A stretch of DNA of 64,000 bases, from positions 59,351,213 to 59,415,212 of the forward strand of contig OY759215.1 of the NCBI GenBank assembly GCA_963662175.1. Direction: 5' to 3'. Positions 37,101-51,078 of this stretch are shown here, piece by piece (within the stretch, counting starts at the first letter, position 1; each line of letters begins with the position of its first letter). The notes under the pieces were generated by a model. The model searched no databases. It was given only the letters and a program-made list of their open reading frames with translations, and was not told the DNA's origin. The translations under genes and the position numbers were made by a program. Source of the stretch: Aradus depressus. Lineage: Eukaryota; Arthropoda; Insecta; Hemiptera; Aradidae.

Positions 37101-40100
37101 TAAGTAAATAAATACTTGACTATCAGTTGTCTACTGGTCCCATAAGAAATAATCATTTCATAACAGGTCTCTCTTCACAGAGAATAAATAATTGTTGTTC
37201 ATTTTTAATGAATTTTATAAGGGTCAGGGTTATGCAGTTAATAACTTTTTATTTGAAGGAGTAAAAATACATAACAGCAGTAAAAAACAGATCTTGCAAA
37301 AAAGCCGATATCATTGTTCATAGACTTTTTCAAATAAATGTTTATGATTTAAAGCAGGACTGATTTGTGCACCTTTATTGTCAACTGTGAATGGGGAGAG
37401 CTTGAACAGAAGGTACATAGCCCCAACGACTAGCAGACCTTTCATTTCAGTCCTGGAGGAGTGCATGGAGGCAGATCTCTTGAAAGAAAGTTCGACTATG
37501 GCAAAAGGATAAGCTGGGTGGAGGGGGCGGGGCGGACAAATGTGGGACAAGTTCTGTGAAACGGAGTATAGTAGGAGAGAACTCACCAAGATGTATAGTC
37601 CTTGAGGAGTCCGTGGAGGGAGATCTTTTGTGATGTGTCGACATTGAAGGGTAGCCAGCGGGGGCAGGGTCCGACGGACTCCGACTGTGGTTAGAGGGCA
37701 AGGTGGAGTAATGAGGAGGAGGCAGAGGGGCGGCACGCTTTTTCCCAGTGCTCGTGAGTGTACCCATATCTGTGAAGCAAACTGTAGCATGACTGTGCAG
37801 TCTGGTATCGATCCATCACTCAATAACAGCTCAAAAAATTATAAAGAATAACAAGAAAAGAAAACAAGTTTATAATATAAGTAACATAAAAATAATTTAA
37901 AAAATGGCAACAACTATAACCCAAAAGGGGCCTACACAATAATTTTAAACCTCGGCATTATTATCATTATTCTATTCCTGGGAAATTAAAAAAAAAAAAA
38001 AAAATGATTTCCAGACCCAATAATTTTTAATAATTAAGGTCAACTACAAAGAGAGTTGAGAAATGGTTCAAGAGGAAATAAAACAACGAATTTTGGAGGA
38101 GACACTTTGCCTTCCTGCCCAGCGTCGGGGAGTTTGGTCGCAACGCGCTTTCAAAGACGCTTTAAAAAAATCCGATTTACCAATTTTCTTTAAGATCAAT
38201 CTTTGTATTATCAGTTAGGCTACATTCTCCAGTTGAAAGAAAACTTTGTTGACCGGATTCCACTTGGACGTTCTACTGAGCAGACATGATTATTGCTTAT
38301 TAATAGTAAGCAAGATTTAGTTTCAAACTATGGACCTGACTCGTTGTCACACAGTCGGATATGCGACATACCGGATGAGATAGGCTGTACAGAAACGGCG
38401 GTACTTGTTAGGAGAGGTTGCAGAAATACACTTTACCTCCATTCTACGAGCCTTACTTCCAATCGAAATCCATAAACTTCTCACAACTTCCATCTCGCTT
38501 CTCCACGCCATAACATCCCCCCGCAACACTTCACCGACTATTTTGACTTACAGATAATGATTTCATAGCTGGTGGCGAGTACAATGCTAAGCAGCTGGAG
38601 TGAGGGAGCAGGGAGAACTGACACTTCTCTACTCCCCACAAGAACCAACGAAGTGGCGAACTAACAAGAGAAAATTCCCTGATATCCTAGACATTTCTGT
38701 AGCTTCGAAATTCTTCCCATATACATCAGACCTTAGACACCATTCTCCAGGAATTTTTACCCATTACTCCACACTTATTCGGAAGACACTTCGACCCTCT
38801 CACTCCAGGGGCTCATTGATTGGGACAGGTTCAAGGATGCTGTGACGAACAGAATCAATCTGTCAATCACCCTGAAAATACCTCACAACCTAGATGATGC
38901 AGCGAGCACTTTCACAAAAAGACAGGAGGCGGCATGGAGCAGTAGCATCTCCAACCTTATCTGTCCACACTAAGCATATCATAACACATAAGAAGACTAC
39001 TGGTTGAAAAACTAAGATGTCGTCAGTGGCAGGAACACATACCAAGTTTATAGAGTAATATAAAACCATATATTGTTCATTATTAAAAGGAGAGGTTTGG
39101 CTGTACGGAATGTAGTAAGAAATAACTAAGGAACTCGGTTTCTTTTCAGCATTAATAAATATACAAATGTTGACTAGCATACTCTGATGATGAGCTATTG
39201 ATGACTTCTTGGGATGAGTGGGAGGGGGTGGCTGCCGGAAGCTGCCCGACTTGAGGCTGTCGTAGGTAGAGGACCTGGAGCGCATGTTGACCGGCGATTC
39301 GGCGTAGCTCGGCGGTCGGGACCCCGTCTTACGTTCTGGGGTAACGCACCCGTTCTACCCTCAACAACACAAGTAATGTACACATCAGAGCAGTAAAATA
39401 ATTGAATAAATGCAACATGGTGCAACATTTTATTTTCATAAAAAATAATAAGATGTACTAGGATTGAATCGACAAAATATGGAAGTAAGATAAGTAATTG
39501 ACCTACAAAACTCTTTAACATTTGGGCATTGAGTGTACTTGACTAATATTTTTTGTGAATTGTATGAGCAGTGTCGGCAAAAGAAAAGGTACAATAAGGC
39601 TAATATTTAATAATAATATTTATCTACGTTAAACCATAACATGGTAATAGCGATACGTCATAAGAATGTATACATTCAGATTGCTTATAAATTAGATACA
39701 TAAAGAAATATTAACTATTAGAATCTGACACATGTGATTAATAATAACAATACTATTAATAAATAAAATGAAATGACTAAATAAATACTTGAATATATGA
39801 ATGAGTACAATAATAAGCCCCCTCTTCTGAGATGGGGATCTGTATCCATTGAGAATCGTATTTACAAGACAATTGATTATATACACTGAACTCTTCAATT
39901 ATGAATGCACTACTTTAAATCATTAAATATCGTATATACAATTTTTTGATATGCGCGATGCGTGATCCATGGATCTACTAGTTTTAGATTAATGTATTTA
40001 CAAGAGCTATTTTAACAAATACATTTCTAGATCTAATAACTCTGAAGATACCAGAGGTGGGGGGATTTCTATAGTTCTGAAAGTTAATAGCCAGTGAACG

Positions 40101-43100
40101 GTTCATTAAAATAAAAAAAACATGTTTGAGCTGGATTTTAGAAGACCTATTCAACCATGCCCAAGACACTTTAGGCGCTTTATGGCTGTGACTGACGGAC
40201 AGATAGAGCGAAATTATTAGGATTCTGTACTTCGGGACCCTAAAAATATTTCAGAGAAGTGTGGTCAGAACACACAACGAAAATACGAAGACAAGACATT
40301 CCTGCGAAGAAGTTTATAAACGGAGTGTTAAAACCAGATACAAACATTGAGGCCTCTTATGATACCTACCCTGTCTTCAATGATGGTTTCGTCGTCTGAA
40401 AAGTCCGTAGATCCGTCATCATGAGACAGGTTCCAATCCGTGTTTATATTTTCAAACAAAGATTTCTGTCTCTGAAGAGCATGCCTTATCTGAAACAGGT
40501 CAAAACAATACACATTAATTTCCAAGAAAAGCCGAGGTCTATATTTTCAGATGAGACTGGAGCCGACAGGCCGACTCTCGTCTGTATGTACGTATACGTA
40601 TTCATAATACTCAAAAATAACGGTATCGTTGTTGGAATGGATGTCAAAAGAAATAGAGGGATTACACAAGGCTTAACTCATAACCTTAATAACTACAGAT
40701 GATGAATATATCAGCATGAAATTTCATATGAACGGGCTAGGCCGGGTAATACAATTCGGTGTGTATAAATTTGAAATGGTATATATGTAGGTCTGTTCCA
40801 GCATCACGCCTAAACTGCTGATCGGATTTTCATGAAAATTCCAGCTATACTTTCTCAACATAAAAAAAAGTGTAAATAAACAGCTGTTTCAAATACAACA
40901 TTTTATTTAGACAAAAGAGAATACTCATATATATTTCAAGAAAATACAGTCCAATGACTGTTGCTAAATTTTATATTAAATTTGCTTAGAAAAAGCAATA
41001 GCATTGCAAAGACACGGAATCCGTTGGTGTAGTAGAACAACATTAAATTTGGTAACATTGCTGGAAAACTTCAATCGGAAAAGCTTTCTATAGAAGAAAC
41101 TGTTTTGCCTTCATTCTTCTTACCCACCCACATTTGTTCTTCAGAACAAAGCCAACATGACAAGGTCGATGAATATATTGCAGAAACTATTTAAATGTAT
41201 TTTCTACATCTGAATAGGCACATAATAAAAGTACGTAAACTATTGAAAACATTGTTTACTTTTTTTTTCCCTTCTTGTGGATAAATAGATATTTTTGATT
41301 GAATTGAAATGTGCACCTACCAGTTCCTCGCAGGTGCGGTGGCCCCGCTCCTGGGCTATGTCGAGGGGTGTCTTGTCCTGTGCGTTGTGTAGGATAGGGT
41401 CAGCTCCACTCCGCAACAGCAGTTTCATACATTCAGTCTTATCGTGGAGAGCTGCCATATGTAGAGCGCTGTCACCTCCCCTGTAAAAGAACAACTCACT
41501 ATGTAGCCCTTCTAATAACCAACATGGAAAAGTCATCATCAAATATCAATAAACTACTTGTCGTAAGGTTATTATGTTAGACGGTAAGAAGGTTTTGTCC
41601 ATTTTGTTTTGAAGACTCACTTCTAACTTCTTACAAAATTTTCGATCCCAGATTCCTTAATCTGCCATCATTTTGGGCGAAATAATTTTTGTATATTTGA
41701 TTTGAGCTCTTCATATGTTTTAAGTATTTGTTTTTCTCTCTTATTGGTTGTTCTCCATTCTTTGATAAGACTCACCGTTTTCACACACATTAAGCAAGCA
41801 TATAAAAATGTATATATATGAGGTGGTAATTGAAAACGGTTTTTGGAAAATACCTCGTCAACTAGACCATACATGAAACTACATATTTCATACGAAATAT
41901 GTTCTTGTATTTCCTCTACATGATTTTCACAAAACTTAATCCATGTCAATTAGAACGAGATATAAAATTTGAAATTCATGTTTTCCTCCTTTCAAGAGAT
42001 ATAATGCATATAAAATTTGTTTACGCACTACCGACTTCATCCGAAAAACTGCTACGTTGGGCCTGGTTTGAACAATCAACCTAACAACACGCAAAAATAA
42101 GTAACAAATTACAAACCGACATTTTTGGTTAGTTATCTGACCATATTCTGCTATCTCAATAAATCACTTATCTTCTAGCACCATGAAAAATTTCCGGGTA
42201 TATTACAATAATGAATTTAGAACAAAATTAGGGTTAACAAAAACAAAAGTTTTAAAGCTGCCCTGTAACGAAATTTTTATATAGACACCAGTGAGAGGAA
42301 GGGATAAGGATTGGAGTAGACCAAATAATACGACAAAATTGTGGAATTTAATCTATTTCCTACCACAAATGTTACCTAATTGATCATCACCTATATTACT
42401 TTTGTAAAAGTTTGTTGAATATCAGCAAATGTTAAGACTACTTGACTCTGGGTGAGTTAAAAAAAAAATTGAAATGATCTCCGAAATATCTGAAACCTTT
42501 CATGCCAAATATCAATAATTAAATTTAGAGGGATACATATTGTTGGTGGTTATTGAGGCGCCGCAGTGCTATGAAACAAGGTAGAGCCACGTGATTCTCA
42601 GCAATGGACCAGGAGGAAGCTCCTAAAGCTTGACGAATCCACTGCCAACGAGGTGTCTAGCATGTGTGTAGACGGTAGACCCTCTTAGTCTTGGGTGAAC
42701 ACCTGAGCTGGTCGGGCAAACCTGGGTAAAGACCCCGTACCGATCCATACAGGAGACTCCCAGTGCTGAGTCCGATGATGTATCGCCTCACCGCGAGAAT
42801 CACGATCTCATGTTTCGATTTTTGGGCCGATCGCACTACATTCTCCGTAGTAGCTTGATTGTGTGGAAAAAGTTAAAGCGAAATAAAGAAATGCTCACTT
42901 ATCGCCTTGAATGGACGTCTGTCTGTCGATGCCACTGGATGACATGTTCTGTATGAGAAAGTCCACCAAATGGAGGGAGGCTCCCATCTCTCGTATCACA
43001 GCCAGATGAAGCGCCGTCTCACCACAATCCTGACCAATAACAACAACAAATTACAATTTAGGTATAGAATACATAATTGGCGAACGCGTACGAAAACCAT

Positions 43101-45690
43101 TATATCATTATACTCCCACATGCTTCTAATGTATTTAAACATTCCTGATTTCCCCCTACTGGATGGGATTCGACCTCAGCACCGTTCGTAGCAATAATGC
43201 TATATAAATAGGTACCTTTTAAGTTGATGTGCATCTGAGAGTATTTTAATGTGTGAGATGTGCATCTGAAAGTATCTTAATGTGTGACGTAGAGTATCTT
43301 ACAAGATAGTATTTGGTCAGATAAACGTATCTTGCAAGATAACGTGGCTGATTGTGAACTATCTCGAGTTATAAACAGCCCTTCACCTGTGAAGCCTGTG
43401 ACATATATATAGTGTCGTACATTAAGAGCTATTTAAGAAAAACTGTAACAGTGCTTAATTTTAGCATATAGTTAGGACACCTTTTGTAAAGATCATGCGC
43501 ACTAGATGACAGACTTTTTTACGTTTTCTCCTTACTCAGTAGACATAATCAATTTAGCTCATGTTGATAGTGGCCCGAGAAGGGCGAGGTGGACAAGGAA
43601 CTGATAACGTCAAGAAATTGATACTTCTATTTATATGGACAACATCAACTAAAAAATACATTTTATTTTCTAGCTCGTCGTTTTTATAAGTTCAAAGCCC
43701 GACATTGAATTTGTTTCGAGCTTTGAACGTTGGGCATCTTATCGGTTCTAAAAATCATAAAGTTGCATATCGGGTTTGGGAAAAGTGGTAAGTCCTTGGA
43801 TCGGACAATGGCCGAATTTACCCTATGTGCCCAACTAACAAGATTAAGTGGATGTTACCGATGTGGGTAGTGGGGCGCCTAGGTCGGCTCCCTCTGCAAA
43901 CACCTGGAGCAGGTGGTACAGGTTCTTGTTGTTGACTGCATGTTCCAGGTCCGAGAGAAGGTCATGCTCGTCTGCACACGTCTGCATCGCATACTTCTTA
44001 TCAACGTACTTGGCACGGATGAAGTCGTATCGCTCCTCCCTAACAACAAACATCTTGATACTTAAAAAAAAAAAAAACGGTAAAAAATAAATACAATGCT
44101 ATGCATTATAGTAAGAAATATTTGTAATTAAACAGAGTACCCTAGGGCAGCGGTACCATTAAATGTTCTGAAATACTATATACACTGCTCCACAAAAAAA
44201 CTCTGAAAAGTTGATTTTTTTGTCGTAATTCTTTTTTGTTTGGATCAAATATTGTTTAGCATGTATAAACAGGTAGGGAAACTATAGAAGAAATTAATCC
44301 TCCCTGTATTTGCTATCCAGGCTTTTGAATCATTGATCCTTAAAAGTCGAAGTTTCGATAACAAGATAATTCTCTGTATTTCGCATCTTTCTCAAGTTTC
44401 CTTAACGATTTTGTCCGAGAAAGATTTGTTCTTGTTAAATTAGTAATGAGACCTGAGTAAGTGGCCCGTGCTATCGCTCTGGTGGAAGATGGGCGTAGTA
44501 AGCGTTACGCGGCGCGTGCTTTAGGTCTGCCAGAAACAACAATCCGAAGAGCCATCCAACGGTATAGGAAGACAAGGCAGTACACAAAGAGGCAGGATTC
44601 CGGTCGATCGAGAGGCACTTGTCCGCATAACGAAAGATGTTTGTTGGTCCACACGGTAAGGAACAGGTTTTCAACTGCTTCAGAGAGTTCCCCAGAGACT
44701 CCGTACTGTCCGTGGAGTGGAAGTGAGTGCCGAGACAATATGAAGAAGACTGCAGGAGATGAACTTAAGACCCAGGAAGCCAGCCTATGGGCCTCTTTTG
44801 ACCGCAGACTACCGAAGAACGCGTATGGAGTTTGCTAGAGAGCACCGTAATTGTACGGAAGAAGATTGGAGCAACATCCTCTTCTCAGATGAGTCCCGTT
44901 TTGCTCTCCATAGTCCAGATGGTCGACTCTATGTCTACAGGAGGCCGGGTGAACGGTACGTTCCGTGCACCAAGACCGGAAGAGTCAGGAGGCGGGTCTG
45001 TTTTGGTGTGGGGAGCGATATCTTTACAAGGAAAGACAGACCTCCACATTTTCAACCAGGCATCAATGAACGCTGAATTGTACCTAAGAGAAATCTTACA
45101 TTTTGTGGTGTCATGTCCTACGCTCCGTTCATTGGTGAAAATGTTATGCTAAAGCATGATAACGCAAGGCCCCATTTCGCTGCGTGTGTTATGCAGTACC
45201 TACAAGAAGTCGGTATTCGACCATCAAGTGACCAGCTCGATGCCCGGACTTAAACTCGATCAATCACCTTTGGGGCGAGCTTGGACGACATTTGAGGAGA
45301 CGTCATGACCCTCGCTGCAGCTTAGCAGAGATAATAATTGCTCTGGTAGACACCTGGGAGAGCATACCCCAGGACACCCTCAAAACCTCATATGGAGTAT
45401 GCCAAGGAGGCTAGAAGAAGTTCGTCAGGCAAGAGTGTTACAATAAAGTACTGAAAACAAATGTACTACAAAAATGTAAAAACATAAGCAAAATTTAATT
45501 TTTTTTATTTTTGACCGTATTTTTTTACATTCATTTTATTTAAAAAAAAAATTTCTTTAGTTTTCCAAGCATTATAATTTTTCTTTCCTAATTGCATATG
45601 AAATATGCTGCACTCTCCACTATATTTGATCCAAAAAAACAGAATTACAACAAAAATTAAATTTTCATAGTGCGACGCGGTTTTGTCGAG

Positions 45691-45747
<57 letters not shown>

Positions 45748-48700
45748 CAAGTATACAAGCACTGAATAAATATTTATATAAATCATATACATGCGCTCCA
45801 ACACATACGTGAACATCGTAGCTTAGTTGTCACATTCAAATATATATAATTAAGTGCTATTTGTTATTTGTCAAGTAAACTAGAAATTCATGTCCAAAGA
45901 TTAACAAGTATTGAAAAATATAGAACAAACTTAATGAAGAGGTACGTGTGCTTACATGTTACATACTTAAAGTTTACAAATTAGTTCAACATTCACAAAA
46001 TATAGTACATTTGTCTAATAACAACCCAGCATAAAAATTAACGATTCTCCCACATAAAAAAGAAGTTAAATCGAAAAATGGAGGTGGTTAGTGCATTAAC
46101 ATTTATATGATCAGAATTTATAAAGTCACTGAAGTGAATTTCGTGCTAACAAAGTACTAGAGAACATTTAAGTCGGGCAACTGTTGGGTGCTTGAGAGAT
46201 CATAATTGACAGAAAATGTGGAAAGGAGCCCCCATTACACTTAAAAAATATTAGACATGCGTGATGAGGAATGTAATACTTACATGGAGGAGGAGGGTGT
46301 AGGTTTAGCGTTATGGTGGAGTGTGGCCTCCATGACATCATTGAAGCCCTGGTTGGTCATATGACGTGCCAACAGGAGCTGTGAGGTGCCCAGATGATCC
46401 AGGGTGAGACTCTGGATACGGGAGATATGAACCCCCAGGTCTCGGTGAATACCCGAACATTCAATGCACACCACCACACCAAAATTAATACACAGCCATG
46501 TCGTATCTACAACAAACACAAACAACAATTACAATAAACTGAGTATACTTTTAGCAATAATAAAAATATAACAGGGAAGGGCTTGCATAGGAATAGCCTT
46601 TAATGGACTAATAGGTTTCGTAGGTTTCAATTTTTTACTACGCATGTTTAAATTATATGATCTTAAAAATATACTGAATATTAAAAAAATTAAATGTACA
46701 AACATGGCTAAGAACCATCTAGCAAATACCAGCTTTTGAAACAAAAAAAAAACGCTTTGAAATCGGTTCAGCCGTCTTGGAGCTACGATGACACAGACAG
46801 ACACACACACTTCAAAGAAAGGGCTTCAAACGTGTAACATCCCTCCTTTTGCGTCGGGGATTAAAAATAAAATATAAACTGAAGCACGCCATTTTTCGGA
46901 TGAGTCGTTAAGCGATGGTCCTGAGCCTGTACGATGTCAGGTACTCGTTAAAGACGCCTATCCCAGGTGAATAAAAATTTGGGGTAGACAAAATTTAGGA
47001 CTCCGCAGTAGAGTCGGCCTCATGTCCACCAGAGTGACCAAAGAACGCTCTGGTATTAGACGATATGAACTCGAAGTTAAAGCCCGGGCATAACTTACAC
47101 CATAACTAATTAACACCATCTCACTCAAAATTGAGAACTGGTGCAACACTTGGAAAATTACACCAACACAGACAAATCGCAACACATAACATTTACACTA
47201 AGATGAGATGCCGCTGTTTTTATCTACAAAACGCCCCTCCCTTAGACTAACACCGTGAGTTATTTAGTATTTAGACTAACTGTCATGGAACCCTCACACA
47301 CGACACCCGTAATAGACTAAACTAACTACTTAAAATGATTTACTCCCTTTTGCATAGTCATTCAAAATTACCCCTAAAACAAAAACGTAACAGATACACA
47401 TTCCTACTCAAACCACTCCGGATATATGGTCGGCTGAAACATGTTATCTGGAATGTATCCATGTTTTTCAGTCAAAGACACTCACGACTCATTACACAAT
47501 GCCCAGCGTACATAAGCATCAGAACACTCCACAAGCAATAATCTCAAGATAAACATTACCATTTTGAGAGTTACAGTCGGCGCACCGGTCATTGCTGGGG
47601 ATTCTCTGAATGTGCCTGATGATGGCCTGCTGGAGCTCAAGCAGGCTGGGGTTGGTGGTGCCTCCCGAGCTTGACTTGCTCCCATCGTCGAAAGCCTTCA
47701 GCAGCGCCCCCTCCTTGCAGTTCACCAGCACCGACATCCAGGCACGCTGATCGTTCTCATCCTCCGCTTGGAAGTGATAAGTACGATTGTCTAGAGTGGA
47801 GGGATACAACAACTGTTAGTGATGGTGAACACAAAATGTGTTGCTATATGTACCTGGGAGCCTTCCTTTGGTGATAAATGAAAAGTATGGCGACCGGTTT
47901 CGGGAGATGTCTCCCGATCTTTAGTTCTTGACTGTCTGACTGGCAGTACCGGTCGCTGTACTTCGTACCTCAAAAGAAAAAGATAAACAGGAGCGAAAAA
48001 TCATTATAAATAAAATTGTAGGGGGTGACCGACTACCACATTTTTGAAAACTATTGGGATCTTATTCGTTCCAGGTAGAACAAAGACTGTCAAGTGGTTT
48101 TTAGATTTCTTATATGTTTGTTTGTTCCATCTATACAGGAAAATGGCTGATCACATTTCAACCAAAATTCATATTTTGAATCTTTTGCCTATTCAGGAAT
48201 AGGTTTTAGGATGCATATGATTTTCAGAGTGTGTTTGTGGAGTAGAGCCAAAAGCCCATTCGGATGGGGGAGGGGTGGGCAAAGCATCTAAGTCCTAATA
48301 GTCGGATCAGAAAGCTTGGGAGATACCTAAAAATAGCTGCAGTGCATCTAATGAAAAGTCATAATCCTTGGGGTCACATAAGTATACCCTAGATATGCCT
48401 AATATATTCGTGGGTCCCCAATACTATCCACACATACTTTTTCATTTAACTGCTGCCCAACTTTTACATGATCATCGTATTTTTTTTTTTTCAAAAATAT
48501 ACGTGAGAGTCTACAATAGAGGATGTCATACAGTAGCAAGTTCTTAAGCCTGTACATAAAGTGGTCTTAGCTTAGGGCCGATATTAATGAAAATTTAAAT
48601 GGCTTGAAAAATATTTGCAAATGTGTTGAGTATCAAAGGTCAATACTGGTTAGGCGGAATCAAATCTGTAACAACTGAATTCAAAACGAAGGTTATTTCA

Positions 48701-51003
48701 TTAGGAACATTTCATGTTTACTTTGGTACTACGAAGATAGTAAAAATACGTACATGAGACGAGATCGAAGCAACGCTTGTCTTCAGGTACGAGTTTTATC
48801 TGGCAGGTGAGCAGATTGACCCGGACGGGAGGTTTGGTCTCGTCCCCGTGGCAGATGTCGAGGAAGCCATCTGCCTGGACACAGCAGCGGCGTTTCTGCC
48901 AGACTCGGCGCATCTTTCCCTCGGACTTCTTGAGGAGGTGGCCGGACCGGGTGAGGCCCGCCCCCTTGTCCCCTTGCAGCTGGTGCAGCGAGTAGCCTGC
49001 TCCCTTCTCTGGGGTATGGCCCATCTACAACAAGAAACACATGTTAGTTGTTGCTAATTTTACCTCTCTGAGAGCATGCACCGAGCATTGATGGTCGAAA
49101 TTTCACAACTAACATCCTTATAAGGCCGGTTCAAACACAGGTATAAGGCATCTCAATATGATGAACGGGAAGGGGGGGTCCAAAAATATACTTAATAATC
49201 TGTATAAATAAGTTACAATATTAGGTGTGAGATAAGTTCATTCACTAACCAGGAAATGAAGAGCTCTTTTATAAGAAGTAATAACAAAAAACAAAAACTG
49301 TAAGTAAAATCATAAAAGCGCTGTCTCGCAATGTTCATTATTTATATTTATTAAGTAACAAAAAAAAATACACTGATTTATATATACTTTATATAAATAA
49401 TTGCCTAATGTGTGTTTGTCTTTCCATACCCTCCACAGGCCCCTAGATGTCCTATAAAGTTGAACTTTGAAAACGTGCAGTATAGACCATAGTATCCTGA
49501 TATTTTTCGGAGGGTTGTCTGGAGTACAAAACATGAAATTAGTATAAGCTTTTCAAAGTTGATAAAATGTTCATGAAATTTCACACTTAGCAACCTTCAG
49601 AAAGCTGGTTTAAACATAGGCTACGTGGCACCTCAACATTTTGAACGGAGGGGGAGTTATGAGGGGCCCAGAACATAAAATTACTCTTAAACGCTGGATG
49701 ATATTTTCATAAGATCTCACACCTAGTAACAACTTCTAAGTTGAGGAACGCGGACATATTGTGGAAACTTGTAATAAATAAATAAAACAAACTTATTTTT
49801 TGAAATATTGTCTATTCCACTAAAGATTTTTAGTGGAAAGATCTTTAGTGGAATAGACAATATTTCAAAAAATAAGTTTGTTTTATTTATTTATCACACC
49901 TAATAGTTCAGTTTAAACAAAATATTACTGCTAGCTTTGAAAGATTGATCGCACACCCACGAAACTTGCAGGGCATTTCAAGGATGGCCCAACTTATTAC
50001 ATATGCTATATGGTTTCTCAAAATATTTGAGGTTGGTTTGAGATAAAGTTAAACAATTTAACATGATCACAGATTTAACAGGATCACAGGTACGAAACTC
50101 AGTCGAGGTACTTAGGTTTTATATCTGGGATGGTTCCGAGCCTGTGCCATGTCAGCTACTCGTTAAAGTACCTTACCCCTACCCTACCCTAGGTAAAATA
50201 CTAGCTATGGTGCCCAGCAATGCTCGGTACATACTAGCTGTGGTGCCCAGCGCTGCCTGGCTCATACTTGTTGGGGTGATGGCGATTGCTCAGTTTTTTC
50301 CTTATACATACATTGAGTAGCGCATGATCTAAAAGGGTTTATCAAGGACTATTAAAAAAAAAAAAAATCTGAGTAGAAAAACTTATTAAAGTTGAGGGGT
50401 GGAGTTTAGTTCAAATGGATGGACTACTGGCAAACTAAATTTTCTTTTTTGAAGAGGAGTGGGAGCTCCAGAATTTCTCCAATTTCATATCGCTTCTATC
50501 AGTTTTTAAGGAGTAGAGCAGGCCTAGAAGGGAAAAGATTGTTTTTTTGTCGACATCTTGCAGCACCGCTCAACGTAATGATATAGGAACGAGGTAACCT
50601 CCCTTTGTTGTTATCCGTGTTGTTATGTAATCAATAAAAATTGCAACGCCATGAACGTACTATATATCGAAGAATGGCCTAGATGATAGTCAGTTCCCCG
50701 GGCAACACCGGGTAATACTGCTAGTTCAAATAATAAATCAGATTTTATGGCGGCAACATTTGGTGTCAATAGGCACAAACATGTTAAATGAACAGCCCTG
50801 CCAACAAAGGTAGAGGCGGAGAGAAACCAAAGATAGAACATTAGCATACTGACTCATGCACAGTGAGTAATGATCGTTCAAGGCGAATTTTAATCAGATC
50901 CTCCCTCATTTCTGATTGCGAGACATTGTGGGGCCACCATAAATCAAAGTAAAGATGTTGGGATCTCTCCCATCAGACTTTACTTAAACGACTGGTAAAA
51001 AAT

Positions 51004-51078
<75 letters not shown>

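Noticed and set aside
39214..39396. Plus-strand ORF over a GC-rich patch
   Set aside because: Antisense to Asap exon 14.
48777..49057. Plus-strand ORFs of 69-72 aa
   Set aside because: Antisense shadows of the Asap PH exon.
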